DNA from: Paracoccus laeviglucosivorans
Lineage (GTDB): Bacteria > Pseudomonadota > Alphaproteobacteria > Rhodobacterales > Rhodobacteraceae
Length of the DNA: 64,000 nucleotides
Reading direction: 5' to 3'
Assembly: GCF_900182695.1 (NCBI RefSeq)
Contig: NZ_FXTK01000019.1
Location: forward strand, 1 to 64,000
A model generated the notes under the pieces. It was not told where the DNA came from. It searched no databases and saw only the letters and a list, made by a program, of their open reading frames with translations. Both the position numbers and the translations under genes were made by a program. Of this stretch, positions 26,063 to 34,834 are shown piece by piece. Position 1 is the stretch's first letter, and the number at the start of each line of letters is the position of its first letter.

Positions 26063-26851
26063 CTAACCGGGCAGTTCCGCGCTTATCCGGCGGGTTTTCT
26101 CGGTGGCGGCCTGCAACGCCTGCGTGATAGCGGCGCTGAAGCCGGCCGCTTCGGCGGCGTCGATGCCAGCCGCAGTGGTGCCGCGATAATCAAGATATGC
26201 GGCCAAAAGGCTTTCCGCTTTCTGCGTCTGCCCGACCAGCATCGCGGCCCCGCCGCAGACCGCAGCTTCGGTCGCGGGCCATGCGATGTCTTCGGCAACG
26301 CCCTGCGCCTGCATGAAACGCGCCATGGCAACCGCCATAAGCGCGGGATAGGCCGCGCCCGAGCCGGGCAGGGCGGTCATCAGGTCGATCTGTTCCTCAT
26401 TGCCCAGTTCGTCGGTGGTTCCGATAGCCGACAGCAGCCGGATGACCACGCCGCGATCCGTATCGGTTACACCCGGCCCGGCCCAGAACGGCGAATAAGA
26501 CGTGCCGATTTCGGCTGCCGCGTTCGGCATCGCCCGCACGACCCTGCCGCCCACGCGCGTCATGTCGCTGAACGGTATGCCGGCCATGAACGAGATGACC
26601 AGTTTGCCCGAGGCGTCAAATTGCACAGCAGGCCAGTCCTGCGGACGCACGGAAACGACGATGACATCCGCCAGTGCTGCAAGCTCGGACGCATCCTGCG
26701 CCCAGCGGACGCGATGACCATGAAAGCTTTCCTTGGGGCCGCTGCGGTTCAGCAAGATAAGATCGTCAGGCGACACGATGCCCTGTGCCAGCAGACGCTG
26801 GCCCAAGGCTGATCCCAGCCATCCCGTTCCACCGATGATACCCACACGCAT
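26063..26851 (-). CDS. Pyrroline-5-carboxylate reductase-like protein
   Basis: 262 aa NAD(P)-dependent reductase of the ProC family. The N-terminal Rossmann motif is MRVGIIGGTGWLGSALGQRL; VVSVRPQDWPAV, VISFMAGIPF, and VVRAMPNAAAEIG follow; the C-terminal domain has LPGSGAAYPALMAVAMARF. ProC typically has GxGxMA; here GGTGWLG is a variant, so it may act on a related cyclic imine rather than P5C. The start at 26851 has AAGG upstream. The nearby N-demethylase and Rieske genes make a role in proline-betaine or related amine metabolism possible, but this is not shown. Confidence 0.72.
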   Translation of the reverse strand: MRVGIIGGTGWLGSALGQRLLAQGIVSPDDLILLNRSGPKESFHGHRVRWAQDASELAALADVIVVSVRPQDWPAVQFDASGKLVISFMAGIPFSDMTRVGGRVVRAMPNAAAEIGTSYSPFWAGPGVTDTDRGVVIRLLSAIGTTDELGNEEQIDLMTALPGSGAAYPALMAVAMARFMQAQGVAEDIAWPATEAAVCGGAAMLVGQTQKAESLLAAYLDYRGTTAAGIDAAEAAGFSAAITQALQAATEKTRRISAELPG

Positions 26852-27111
26852 GTCGTCGATCCTTGAATCGTAGAAAGCGTTCCCCGTTTCTTCGCTACAG
26901 AGTCGATCACAGTCTTGCAACAAAATGTTCATTACTGTCGGTAAAAAGTTCAGATGCGAGCATTGCGCATTCATAACAGAACCTGTGCGTGACTTGGCTG
27001 AACATAATCAGGCACGCCAAGGACAGCGGCATCGCCACAAGCGGGCAAGGATGCAAACGCCTGCCTGATCTAAATCTAAGAAATGCGGCCGGACAGGATC
27101 GTCCGATGCCG

Positions 27112-27744
27112 TCACAATACCGGGGCGCGGAACCTGGCGTTGAACCTTGCGATCTCGCGAGGTTGCGGTTCCTGATCTACGTAAATCTTGACGTAAAGGG
27201 GAATGCGCATCAAGCGCGTCTCAATATCTTCGCTCACCTGCATCGAGATATAGCCGATCTGCGTCAGGTAGATCGTCCGTGCCCGAATATCGGCTTCCTG
27301 TTCGCTGATGCCCCATTTCACAAGCATCCGCGACAATGCCGTCAGTCGCGCCTCATCGGCGATTTTCATCCGTGCAGCCACCCGGTCGTCCTGCAAGGCC
27401 CAGCTACGCACTGCAAATTCCAATCTGGAATCAAAGCTGTTGGATGACAGGAAGCATGTCAGCACGTTCAGCATCGCTTCCGCGCGGCTTTCCGCATAGG
27501 CGGTCGTGGATTCGATCAAGGGCTTTGTGGTGCGCTGTTCCCACCCCTCGAGCAAAGCCGCGAGCAGGGCCTCTCGATCTTCAAAGAACCAGTAAAAGCT
27601 GGTGCGCGACAGGTTCAGCCGCTTGGCCAAGGGCAGGATCTTGACTGCATCAATACCGCTGTCGATCAGCGCCTGATAGCCTGCTTCCAGCCATCCTTCG
27701 CGCGAACCGCGCCAACCTGTTTCGGATGCGTTCACTTGCTCCAT
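27112..27744 (-). CDS. TetR-family transcriptional regulator
   Basis: 210 aa. The N-terminal HTH (about 12-60) reads WLEAGYQALIDSGIDAVKIL and LAKRLNLSRTSFYWFFEDRE, a standard TetR DNA-binding domain; the ligand domain is not recognisable. The ATG at 27744 is supported by AGGAG five bases upstream, so the open frame extending to 27963 was trimmed. It is divergent from the flavin N-demethylase gene across 148 bp holding an inverted repeat, so it probably regulates that gene and itself. Confidence 0.87.
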   Translation of the reverse strand: MEQVNASETGWRGSREGWLEAGYQALIDSGIDAVKILPLAKRLNLSRTSFYWFFEDREALLAALLEGWEQRTTKPLIESTTAYAESRAEAMLNVLTCFLSSNSFDSRLEFAVRSWALQDDRVAARMKIADEARLTALSRMLVKWGISEQEADIRARTIYLTQIGYISMQVSEDIETRLMRIPLYVKIYVDQEPQPREIARFNARFRAPVL

Positions 27745-27807
27745 ACGCTCCTGATAGGGCGGATTAGGCGACACGGCAAGACGAATGTGCATTTTTGGGC
27801 GCAGCCC

Positions 27808-27842
27808 GTTCACGAATGATTTTCTAATTGACATAGGTGAAC
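27808..27842. promoter_or_regulatory. Inverted repeat in tetR / N-demethylase divergent promoter
   Basis: GTTCAC (27808-27813) and GTGAAC (27837-27842) are perfect arms separated by 23 bp, and a TTGACA hexamer lies at 27828-27833 between them. The spacing is wide for a single TetR dimer but fits overlapping half-sites. Tentative operator/promoter. Confidence 0.4.
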
Positions 27843-27892
27843 ATTTTAATGATTTCTTGCCGTCAGCATTTCCACCTTTCCGGGCAGAGCCA

Positions 27893-29929
27893 ATGTCGAA
27901 CGATCCCCTTCTGCAACCGTTCCAATTGAAGCACTTGACGCTTCGCAACCGCATCATGATCACCAGCCATGAACCTGCCTATCCCGAAGACGGGATGCCC
28001 AAGGATCGTTATCGCGCCTATCACGTTGAGCGGGCAAAGGCGGGCGTGGCGCTGACGATGACAGCGGGATCGGCCTCGGTGTCGCGCGACAGCCCGCCGG
28101 TCTTCAACAACATCCTGGCCTGGAAAGACGAGGTCGTCGGCTGGATGAAACAGCTGACCAATGAATGCCACGACCATGGCTGCGCCGTGATGATCCAGTT
28201 GACCCATCTGGGCCGCCGCACCCGCTGGGACAAGGCCGACTGGCTGCCTGTCGTGTCGCCCAGCCATGAACGCGAGGCCGCGCACCGGTCCTTCCCCAAG
28301 AAGATGGAGGATTGGGACATCCAGCGCATCATCGGCGATTACGTCGATGCCGCCGAGCGGATGAAGGCGGCGGGACTGGACGGTCTGGAATTGCAGGCCT
28401 ATGGCCACCTGATGGACCAGTTCTGGTCCCCCCTGACCAACGATCTGGACGGCCCCTATGGCGGCAGTCTGGATAACCGCCTGCGTTTCACCTTCGACGT
28501 TCTGCGGGGCATCCGCGAACGCTGCGGCGAGGATTTCCTGCTGGGCGTGCGCTATACTGGCGACGAGGATCTGCCGGGTGGTTTCGACGCCAAGGACGGC
28601 ATCGAGATTTCGCAAAAGCTGAAGGATAGCGGGCTGGTCGATTTCCTGAACGTGGTGCGCGGCCATATCGACACCGATGCCGGCTTGACCGACGTGATCC
28701 CTGTGCAGGGGATGCGCAACGCGCCGCATCTGGAGTTCGCGGGCCAGGTCAAGAAGGCCACCAACTTCCCCACCTTCCACGCCGCCAAAATCCCCGACGT
28801 GCCGACCGCGCGCCACGCCATCGCGGCGGGGCTGGTCGACATGGTCGGCATGACCCGCGCCCACATGGCCGACCCGCATGTCGTCCGCAAGATCGTCGAA
28901 AAGCGCGAAGACGACATCCGGCCCTGCGTCGGCGCGAATTATTGTCTCGATCGCATCTATCAGGGCGGCATGGCGTTCTGCCTGCACAATGCCGCGACGG
29001 GCCGCGAAGAGGCCATGCCCCAGACCATCCCGGCGGCCGAGGTCAAGAAACGCATCACCATTGTCGGCGCCGGTCCTGCGGGGATGGAGGCCGCCCGCGT
29101 CGCAGCCGAACGCGGCCATGCCGTGACCGTCTTCGAGGCCGCCGACCAGCCCGGTGGCCAGATCCGCCTGACCGCGTTGCAGGAACGCCGGCGCGAGATG
29201 ATCTCGATCATCGCATGGCGTCAGGCGATGTGCGAAAAGCATGGGGTCACGTTCAATTTCAATACCTTCGCCGATGAAGCGGATGTGCTGGCGACCGACC
29301 CGGACGAGGTCATCATCGCCACCGGCGGTTTGCCCCATACCGAGGTGCTGAACGCGGGCAATGATCTGGTCGTCTCGGCCTGGGACATCTTGGCGGGTGA
29401 CGTGAAGCCGGGCCAGAACGTGCTGATCTATGACGATGCGGGCGACCACGCGGCGCTGCAAGCCGCCGATCTGATCGCAGCGACCGGCGCCAAGGTCGAG
29501 ATCGTGACCCCCGACCGCGCCTTCTCGCCCGAGGTGATGGCGATGAATCTGGTGCCCTATATGCGCAGCCTGCAAAAGCTGGACACCATCTTCACGGTGA
29601 CGTGGCGGCTGATGTCGGTGGCGCGCGACGGCAACCAGCTGCGCGCCACGCTGGGCAGCGATTACGGCGGCGTCAGCCGCGACCGGCTGGTCGATCAGGT
29701 GGTGGTCAACCACGGCACCCGGCCGCTGGATGAGCTTTATTTTGACCTGAAACCCCAATCGTCGAATTTGGGAGAGGTGGATTACGAGGCGCTGACCACC
29801 GGCGGTCTGCAATCGCTGTGCAAAAACCCCGAAGGCAAATTCCGCCTGTTCCGCATCGGTGACGCGGTGGCCGCCCGCAATACCCACGCCGCGATCTATG
29901 ACGCGCTGCGGCTGGTCAAGGATATGTAA
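27893..29929 (+). CDS. FMN/FAD/Fe-S N-demethylase, DgcA/StcD type (NADH:flavin oxidoreductase family)
   Basis: 678 aa. An N-terminal old-yellow-enzyme barrel (1 to about 350: PFQLKHLTLRNRIMITSHEP, WSPLTNDLDGPYGGSLDNR) is followed by a Cys cluster and a C-terminal FAD/NAD module (ITIVGAGPAGMEAARVAAER at about 386). The Fe-S motif reads CVGANYC then Cys 12 residues on, so one Cys of the TMADH-type CxxCxxxC is Ala. The family includes dimethylglycine demethylase DgcA, N-methylproline demethylase StcD and TMADH. The substrate here is probably an N-methyl amino acid; no dgcB partner is nearby. Regulated by the divergent TetR gene. Confidence 0.82.
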   Translation: MSNDPLLQPFQLKHLTLRNRIMITSHEPAYPEDGMPKDRYRAYHVERAKAGVALTMTAGSASVSRDSPPVFNNILAWKDEVVGWMKQLTNECHDHGCAVMIQLTHLGRRTRWDKADWLPVVSPSHEREAAHRSFPKKMEDWDIQRIIGDYVDAAERMKAAGLDGLELQAYGHLMDQFWSPLTNDLDGPYGGSLDNRLRFTFDVLRGIRERCGEDFLLGVRYTGDEDLPGGFDAKDGIEISQKLKDSGLVDFLNVVRGHIDTDAGLTDVIPVQGMRNAPHLEFAGQVKKATNFPTFHAAKIPDVPTARHAIAAGLVDMVGMTRAHMADPHVVRKIVEKREDDIRPCVGANYCLDRIYQGGMAFCLHNAATGREEAMPQTIPAAEVKKRITIVGAGPAGMEAARVAAERGHAVTVFEAADQPGGQIRLTALQERRREMISIIAWRQAMCEKHGVTFNFNTFADEADVLATDPDEVIIATGGLPHTEVLNAGNDLVVSAWDILAGDVKPGQNVLIYDDAGDHAALQAADLIAATGAKVEIVTPDRAFSPEVMAMNLVPYMRSLQKLDTIFTVTWRLMSVARDGNQLRATLGSDYGGVSRDRLVDQVVVNHGTRPLDELYFDLKPQSSNLGEVDYEALTTGGLQSLCKNPEGKFRLFRIGDAVAARNTHAAIYDALRLVKDM

Positions 29930-29992
29930 CGCATTCCCCAGTGCCATACGGTCTGCGGCAGGTGCAGCGACCGATATGCGGCCGAAGCGGGA

Positions 29993-31276
29993 TCAACCGC
30001 GTGCGGCTACCGCATGGGTCAGGATCGCGCCGCTCTCGTAATAGGCCTCGCGCAGGGTCGTCAGGCGTTCGTCATGCGCATCGACCGGCATCACTGGCAG
30101 AACCGTATCGTCATTTTCCAGCAAGGCCACTGCTGCCAGCGTGCCAAAGGTCGTGCCCGGCCCGATCCCGCGCCCGGAATATCCGAACGCGGCCAATGCA
30201 TCGGGTCCGAACCGCACAAGTTTGGGGATGTGGTCGCTGGTCATCGCGATCCGCCCACGCCAGTCGTATTCAAAGGGCAGGTCGGCCAGTTCGGGAAAGG
30301 TCTGTTTCAGCTTTCTGCGCGCCCAGCCCAAATGGATGTCGCGCCCCGGACCTTCCAGATTACCGATGCCGCCGATGATGAAACGGCCCGCAGCATCGGT
30401 GCGAAAGGACGACATGACGGTATGGGTGTCCCAGCACCCCTCGCCTCTGCGCAGGATACGGTCGCGCATGGCCTGCGGCATCGGCGCGGTGGCGATCTGG
30501 AAGTAGCTGACGGCGACGATCCGGGGCTGAAAGCCCATCTCGATCCCGTCGAAATAGGCGTTGGTCGCCAGCAGCAGATTTGCCGCGCGAACGTGATGAC
30601 CGTTTACGGTCAGATGCCACGTGCCCTGATGACGGCGGATATGGCTGACACGACTGCCTTCGTGCAGATGTGCCCCGGCAGCGGTCGCGGCCCGCGCAAT
30701 GCCCATGACATAGGACAGCGGCTGGATGGTTCCGGCACGCGGATCGAACAGCGCACCGTGAAACGCGGTGCTGCCCGTGCGACGCGCCGTTTCGGAGGCG
30801 TCCAGCAACGCGACCGGCCAACCCATGGCGCGGCCCTGCCGGTGACGCCGGGCCAGATCGCGCTGACCGGCTGGGGAATGGGCAAGGTGCAGCGTCCCGT
30901 TACGCTTGGCTTCACAATCTATGCCGTGGTTTTGGATCAGCGCCCAGACACGCGCGGGCGCATCCGCCAGAAACCCCATCAGGCGCTGACCGGCCTTGGC
31001 GCCCATCTGCTCGATCACCTGTTCGGGGGGCAGCCACAAGCCCGCATTGACCAGACCCACATTCCGACCCGACCCGCCATGGCCTATGGTTTTCGCTTCG
31101 AACATGGCGACCGTTGCGCCGCGTCTGGCCGCCTCAAGCGCCGCGGCATTGCCGGTGAACCCGCCGCCGACGATCGCCAGATCGACCGTCAGGTCGCTGT
31201 CCAGCATCGGCGTTTCCGTCGAATTACAGGCAGTAGCCCGCCACAGGTTTCCTTTGCCGATCATCCGGCCCGCCAT
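29993..31276 (-). CDS. FAD-dependent amine/amino-acid oxidoreductase (DAO family)
   Basis: 427 aa from the ATG at 31276 (a Met at 31264 is also possible). The FAD motif LAIVGGGFTGNAAALEAARRG lies near residue 29, GHGGSGRNVGLVNAG is the flavin-pyrophosphate/isoalloxazine region, and the C-terminal DAO motif is GYSGRGIGPGTTFG. It resembles PuuB-type gamma-glutamylputrescine oxidases. It is convergent with the N-demethylase and divergent from a LysR gene, with a 14-bp palindrome between them. It likely oxidises a secondary or primary amine carboxylate; the substrate is unknown. Confidence 0.83.
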   Translation of the reverse strand: MAGRMIGKGNLWRATACNSTETPMLDSDLTVDLAIVGGGFTGNAAALEAARRGATVAMFEAKTIGHGGSGRNVGLVNAGLWLPPEQVIEQMGAKAGQRLMGFLADAPARVWALIQNHGIDCEAKRNGTLHLAHSPAGQRDLARRHRQGRAMGWPVALLDASETARRTGSTAFHGALFDPRAGTIQPLSYVMGIARAATAAGAHLHEGSRVSHIRRHQGTWHLTVNGHHVRAANLLLATNAYFDGIEMGFQPRIVAVSYFQIATAPMPQAMRDRILRRGEGCWDTHTVMSSFRTDAAGRFIIGGIGNLEGPGRDIHLGWARRKLKQTFPELADLPFEYDWRGRIAMTSDHIPKLVRFGPDALAAFGYSGRGIGPGTTFGTLAAVALLENDDTVLPVMPVDAHDERLTTLREAYYESGAILTHAVAARG

Positions 31277-31288
31277 TCATTATGTTTG

Positions 31289-31302
31289 ATCTGGTTCCAG
31301 AT
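31289..31302. promoter_or_regulatory. Palindrome in oxidoreductase/lysR divergent promoter
   Basis: ATCTGG-TT-CCAGAT, perfect 6-bp arms with a 2-nt centre, within the 86-bp gap between the oxidoreductase start (31276) and the LysR start (31363). Likely operator for the LysR protein. Confidence 0.5.
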
Positions 31303-31362
31303 TACCTGGCCGGTCCTTGGGAAATAGCGTAGATTTTTGACGGATAATAAAGAAAAACTCAC

Positions 31363-32244
31363 ATGATCGCACCGCGACGATTCCTGCCTTCGGTCAATTC
31401 CCTGCTTGCGCTTGAGGCGGTAGATCGGCTTGGCTCGGTCACCGCTGCGGCGGATGATCTGGCGCTGACGCATTCTGCGGTCAGCCGCCAGCTGAAGGTG
31501 CTTGAGGAACAGTTGGGGGTCGAGCTGGTGCGTCGTGACGGGCGCGGCGTGGCACTGACCGCAAGCGGACGCGCCTATGCGCAGTCGGCGCGCGGCTATC
31601 TGCAGGATCTGGCACATGCCAGTCTGAAGATCCGGGCGGCGGGCGAGCGCGCCAGTCTGAACCTTGCGATCCGACCCGCTTTCGGGATGCACTGGCTGGC
31701 ACCAAGGCTGCACCGCTTTGCGGCAGAACATCCGCAAATCTCGATCAACCTCAGCACGCGGCTTGCGCCTTTCGATTTCGCGCAGACCGGCTTTGATGCG
31801 GCGGTGCATTTCGGCTTGCAGGATTGGCCGGGCGTGAACTGGCTTCCGCTTTCCGGCGAGCGGGTGATCCCCTGTTGCAGGCCCGATCTGCGGCCCAAGC
31901 GGCATGGCGACGCCGCCGCGCTTCTGGACATGCCACTGCTGCATCTGGAAGGCCGCCCCGGCGCGTGGGAGGAGTGGTTTACCGCCCAAGGCGTTGAGGC
32001 CGCAAGGCTGCGCGGCATGTTGTTCGACCAGTATCTTACTTTGACCGAAGGTGCCGTATTGGGTTTCGGCCTTGCCCTGCTGCCGGATTATCTGGCCGAA
32101 GCGGAGTTTCTGCGTGGTCGCCTGTCACCGGCATTCCCGCACTATCTGACTGTCGAGGGGCGCTATTATCTGGTCTGGCCCGCAAGCGCGGAGCGATCAA
32201 GGCCGCTGACAGAGCTGGTGGCGATGCTGGCGCAGGAAACATGA
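31363..32244 (+). CDS. LysR-family regulator, GcvA-like
   Basis: 293 aa. The N-terminal HTH (about 5-65) includes LAALEAVDRLGSVTAAADDL-type residues (LLALEAVDRLGSVTAAADDL) and SAVSRQLKVLEEQLGVELV. The effector domain starts near 90 (LNLAIRPAFGMHWLAPRL), typical of the GcvA/AmpR subgroup. It is divergent from the FAD oxidoreductase and probably its activator. Confidence 0.88.
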   Translation: MIAPRRFLPSVNSLLALEAVDRLGSVTAAADDLALTHSAVSRQLKVLEEQLGVELVRRDGRGVALTASGRAYAQSARGYLQDLAHASLKIRAAGERASLNLAIRPAFGMHWLAPRLHRFAAEHPQISINLSTRLAPFDFAQTGFDAAVHFGLQDWPGVNWLPLSGERVIPCCRPDLRPKRHGDAAALLDMPLLHLEGRPGAWEEWFTAQGVEAARLRGMLFDQYLTLTEGAVLGFGLALLPDYLAEAEFLRGRLSPAFPHYLTVEGRYYLVWPASAERSRPLTELVAMLAQET

Positions 32245-32331
32245 CCTTCGCGTTGACCACGAAATGGTCGCATCGGGCGATAGGGTTGCCTTGACGGCCC
32301 GCACCATGCCCGGCGCCAAAGCGAGCCGCGA

Positions 32332-33351
32332 TCAGGCCAACTGGCCCAATTCCTTTGCGGTATCGGGCATTTTCGACAGGCTGGACGCGATCCGTTCACG
32401 CCATCGCGGGCCACGCGACAGGGCGTCCTGATAGGCGGCCAGCAGATCGTCGGGTCGGTCCTGGGCCAGCACCGAAATCAGAAATGCGGCCTGACCAAGA
32501 TCCTTGCGCGCCTTCAGCTGCGCGGGGCCGCCGCGTCGGCGGTCCGCAACGATCAGTTTATGGATCGCGAAACGCTCGGGGCGTGGAATTTGCACAAGCA
32601 CGCCCGAGCGGTAAAGCGCAACGGCATGGATCGGCTCGGCCAGCAGATAGTTCAGATAATTCAATCCCTGTGCGCTGACGCCCAGGGCTGGCAGAGGTTT
32701 GACCCGTTCATCGCCAAATGCGGGCGTCAGGAATTCGACCATGGCATCCCCGTGGTTCTGACGCCATTTCCAGACCTGTCGGTCGCCGATACCGGGCACG
32801 GGATCGAATTTCAGCGATTGAAGGATCTGACCCGGCTCTTGTTCGACCCTATCGCCCAAGGCCACCGACAGCTTTTCGAAACTGGCGAAATCTATGTCTC
32901 CGGTCTGTGCCAGTTCGTCTGTATCGAACCGGACGCCCAGTTCGCCCTGGTACAGCGCATATGCGGCGGTGCCGACAATCGTGCCGCCCAACCGGAACAC
33001 TCCGGCACGCGCGAACGCCATAAGCAGCGATCCGGTGTCGCGGTCTGTCGGGATGAAACCTTCGGCGCGCAGCACGCGGGCCAGACGCGACATCTTGTCC
33101 TTGCGTGCCGTTGCCTGATCCTTTAGCGCCGCCGCCTTTGCAAGCCTTTCGCGCAGGGCCGGGGTGTCCTCGCCCAGATAGCAGCTTTTCATTTCGGTCC
33201 CGATGCGGAAACGGTCGTAAAGATAGGTGCGACCGTTGCGATGCCGTTCCTCGATGCTGCCGATCAGGTCGGCGGCATGTTCATCCAGATGCAGGCGCAA
33301 CAGGTCAAGATAGGCGACCTGCGCCGTTCTGGAGTGGGACAATGCTGGCAC
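32332..33351 (-). CDS. Nucleotidyltransferase-fold protein, GSU2403-like
   Basis: 339 aa. The central part shows the minimal nucleotidyltransferase fold: GTIVGTAAYALYQGELGV followed by TGDIDFASFEKLS, whose DxD would be the metal-binding acids. The C-terminal part includes RPERFAIHKLIVADRR and KARKDLGQAAFLISVL, as in the GSU2403 family. No biochemical function is established for the family to my knowledge. It is a lone gene convergent with lysR; a strong hairpin with a T-run lies just upstream of it. An AbiEii-like toxin was considered, but there is no adjacent partner. Confidence 0.7.
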   Translation of the reverse strand: MPALSHSRTAQVAYLDLLRLHLDEHAADLIGSIEERHRNGRTYLYDRFRIGTEMKSCYLGEDTPALRERLAKAAALKDQATARKDKMSRLARVLRAEGFIPTDRDTGSLLMAFARAGVFRLGGTIVGTAAYALYQGELGVRFDTDELAQTGDIDFASFEKLSVALGDRVEQEPGQILQSLKFDPVPGIGDRQVWKWRQNHGDAMVEFLTPAFGDERVKPLPALGVSAQGLNYLNYLLAEPIHAVALYRSGVLVQIPRPERFAIHKLIVADRRRGGPAQLKARKDLGQAAFLISVLAQDRPDDLLAAYQDALSRGPRWRERIASSLSKMPDTAKELGQLA

Positions 33352-33387
33352 GCTGTTTCCTTGGCTGTATGCGCATCAAACATATCT

Positions 33388-33425
33388 TTGCTACACACAG
33401 ACCTTGTGTGGAGCAAGTTTTTTAA
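33388..33425 (+). terminator. Hairpin plus T-run upstream of the nucleotidyltransferase gene
   Basis: TTGCT-A-CACACA / TGTGTG-G-AGCAA form an 11-bp stem with one mismatch and a 5-nt loop (33388-33416), followed by GTTTTTTAA. The shape is an intrinsic terminator for rightward transcription, although no rightward gene precedes it. It could end an unseen small RNA antisense to the nucleotidyltransferase leader or be an operator. Confidence 0.5.
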
Positions 33426-33486
33426 TGCTGCACACACCCGGACAGTTGGTATGCCGCCCGGACAGGGCCCGGACGGCGGTCGCGAT

Positions 33487-34563
33487 TCAGCTGGCTGCAA
33501 GCCAGGAATTGAAGCGTTCGGACAGTTCGGCCTGATGATCGACCCAGAATTCCGGGTCATCCATCACGGCGGTCGTCATATGTTCGGGGTTGGTGGGCAT
33601 ATGTGGACCCATTTCGGTCTTGCCGTCCTGATACATCCCCACCAGTGCAGCCGAGCTTTTGCGCGACGGGCCATAGGCGATCCATTTCGCCTGATCGGCC
33701 AGCCGCTGCGTGTCGGTGGCGAATTTCAGGTATTCCAGCGCGGCCTCGGGATTGGGCGAATCCTTGGGAATGGCGAACATATCCATGTCCATATACTGCC
33801 CGTCCCAGATGATCTCGAAGGGTTTACCCTCGGCGACCATGGCATCGAAAAAGCGACCGTTATAGCCGGTGGCCATCACGACCTCGCCATCGGCCAGCAA
33901 TTGCACGGGCTGCGCGCCTGCCTCCCACCAAACCGTGTCGGCCTTGATCGTTTCCAGCTTGGCGAACGCGCGGTCAACACCTTCGGGCGTGGACAGCACG
34001 TCATAGACATCTGCCGCCGGAACGCCATCGGCGATCAGCGCCAGATACAGCGTCCGCTTGGGGTTCTTGGGCAGGCCGCGTTTGCCGGGAAACTTGGCCG
34101 TGTCAAAGAAATCCGCCGCCTTCGCAGGCTTCTCGCCCGAGAATTTGGTCGTATCGAAGGCGATGACCGTGCCCCAGAAGATATTGGCGACCGCGCAATC
34201 CTGCAGCGCGCCGGGGATGAAATCGTCGGATGCCGCCGTGCCGTCTGGTGCGGCGGGCAGGCTGGCGGGATCGATTTCGACCAGCGCACCTTCGTCGCAA
34301 AGCCGGATCGCGTCCGAGGTCTCGATGTCGAAGACGTCGCCCGTGATGTTCTTCGCCTCGACCTGCGCCTTGAGCGGGGTCGCGGGGTTGTCGGCGGCGG
34401 TCATATTGACCTTGATGCCAGTCTTTTCGGTAAAGGGCTTGTTATAAGCCTCGACCTGCGATTTCTCATAGGATCCGCCCCATGAGACGACGTTGACCTC
34501 TTGCGCTTGGGCGGCGACCGCCAGCCCGCATATTGCCGAGGTCAGGAACAGTATCTTTTTCAT
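33487..34563 (-). CDS. Orphan ABC substrate-binding protein, PotD-like
   Basis: 358 aa with a signal peptide (MKKILFLTSAICGLAVAAQA, cleavage after AQA). The mature part is a class II polyamine/iron-type binding protein: EVNVVSWGGSYEKSQVEAYN, NITGDVFDIETSDAIRLCDEG, MATGYNGRFFDAM, IPKDSPNPEAALEYLKFATD. No permease or ATPase gene is in the neighbourhood, so its membrane partners must be elsewhere or it serves several transporters. The ligand is probably a polyamine-like or amine compound given the adjacent amine oxidoreductase genes, but this is inference. Confidence 0.82.
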   Translation of the reverse strand: MKKILFLTSAICGLAVAAQAQEVNVVSWGGSYEKSQVEAYNKPFTEKTGIKVNMTAADNPATPLKAQVEAKNITGDVFDIETSDAIRLCDEGALVEIDPASLPAAPDGTAASDDFIPGALQDCAVANIFWGTVIAFDTTKFSGEKPAKAADFFDTAKFPGKRGLPKNPKRTLYLALIADGVPAADVYDVLSTPEGVDRAFAKLETIKADTVWWEAGAQPVQLLADGEVVMATGYNGRFFDAMVAEGKPFEIIWDGQYMDMDMFAIPKDSPNPEAALEYLKFATDTQRLADQAKWIAYGPSRKSSAALVGMYQDGKTEMGPHMPTNPEHMTTAVMDDPEFWVDHQAELSERFNSWLAAS

Positions 34564-34834
34564 GTCTTGTTGAACTCCCGTTGGTGATTTCGGCGCGTTG
34601 GCCGTGTTCTTGGCGTCCTTTGGACACTCGCTTTGGGCTGCGGCAGGCAGGCCACCGCAGAGGTCTTCAGTTTATAACGGGGCAGGCAGAAAGCATCCAA
34701 TTAACGGGCCGTGGCGGGCTGCATGACCTAAACGACAGGCCGCGCGGCATTATCGTCCGCAATCAAGCGGATGACTGCCGGTTTCAGAGCATTTTCCACA
34801 GGCGGCAAAGCCTTTCGCCTTCGGTGCAGGCGCG

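Noticed and set aside
27893..29929. Trimethylamine dehydrogenase
   Set aside because: Same family, but the Fe-S Cys pattern differs and the motif wording is closer to DgcA/StcD; TMA is already handled by tmm/tdm.
27863..29947. A 694-codon minus-strand frame opposite the N-demethylase
   Set aside because: Shadow of the well-supported FMN/FAD enzyme; no family features.
32332..33351. AbiEii-type toxin of a type IV toxin-antitoxin pair
   Set aside because: Nucleotidyltransferase fold fits loosely, but there is no adjacent antitoxin gene and the sequence is closer to the GSU2403 family.
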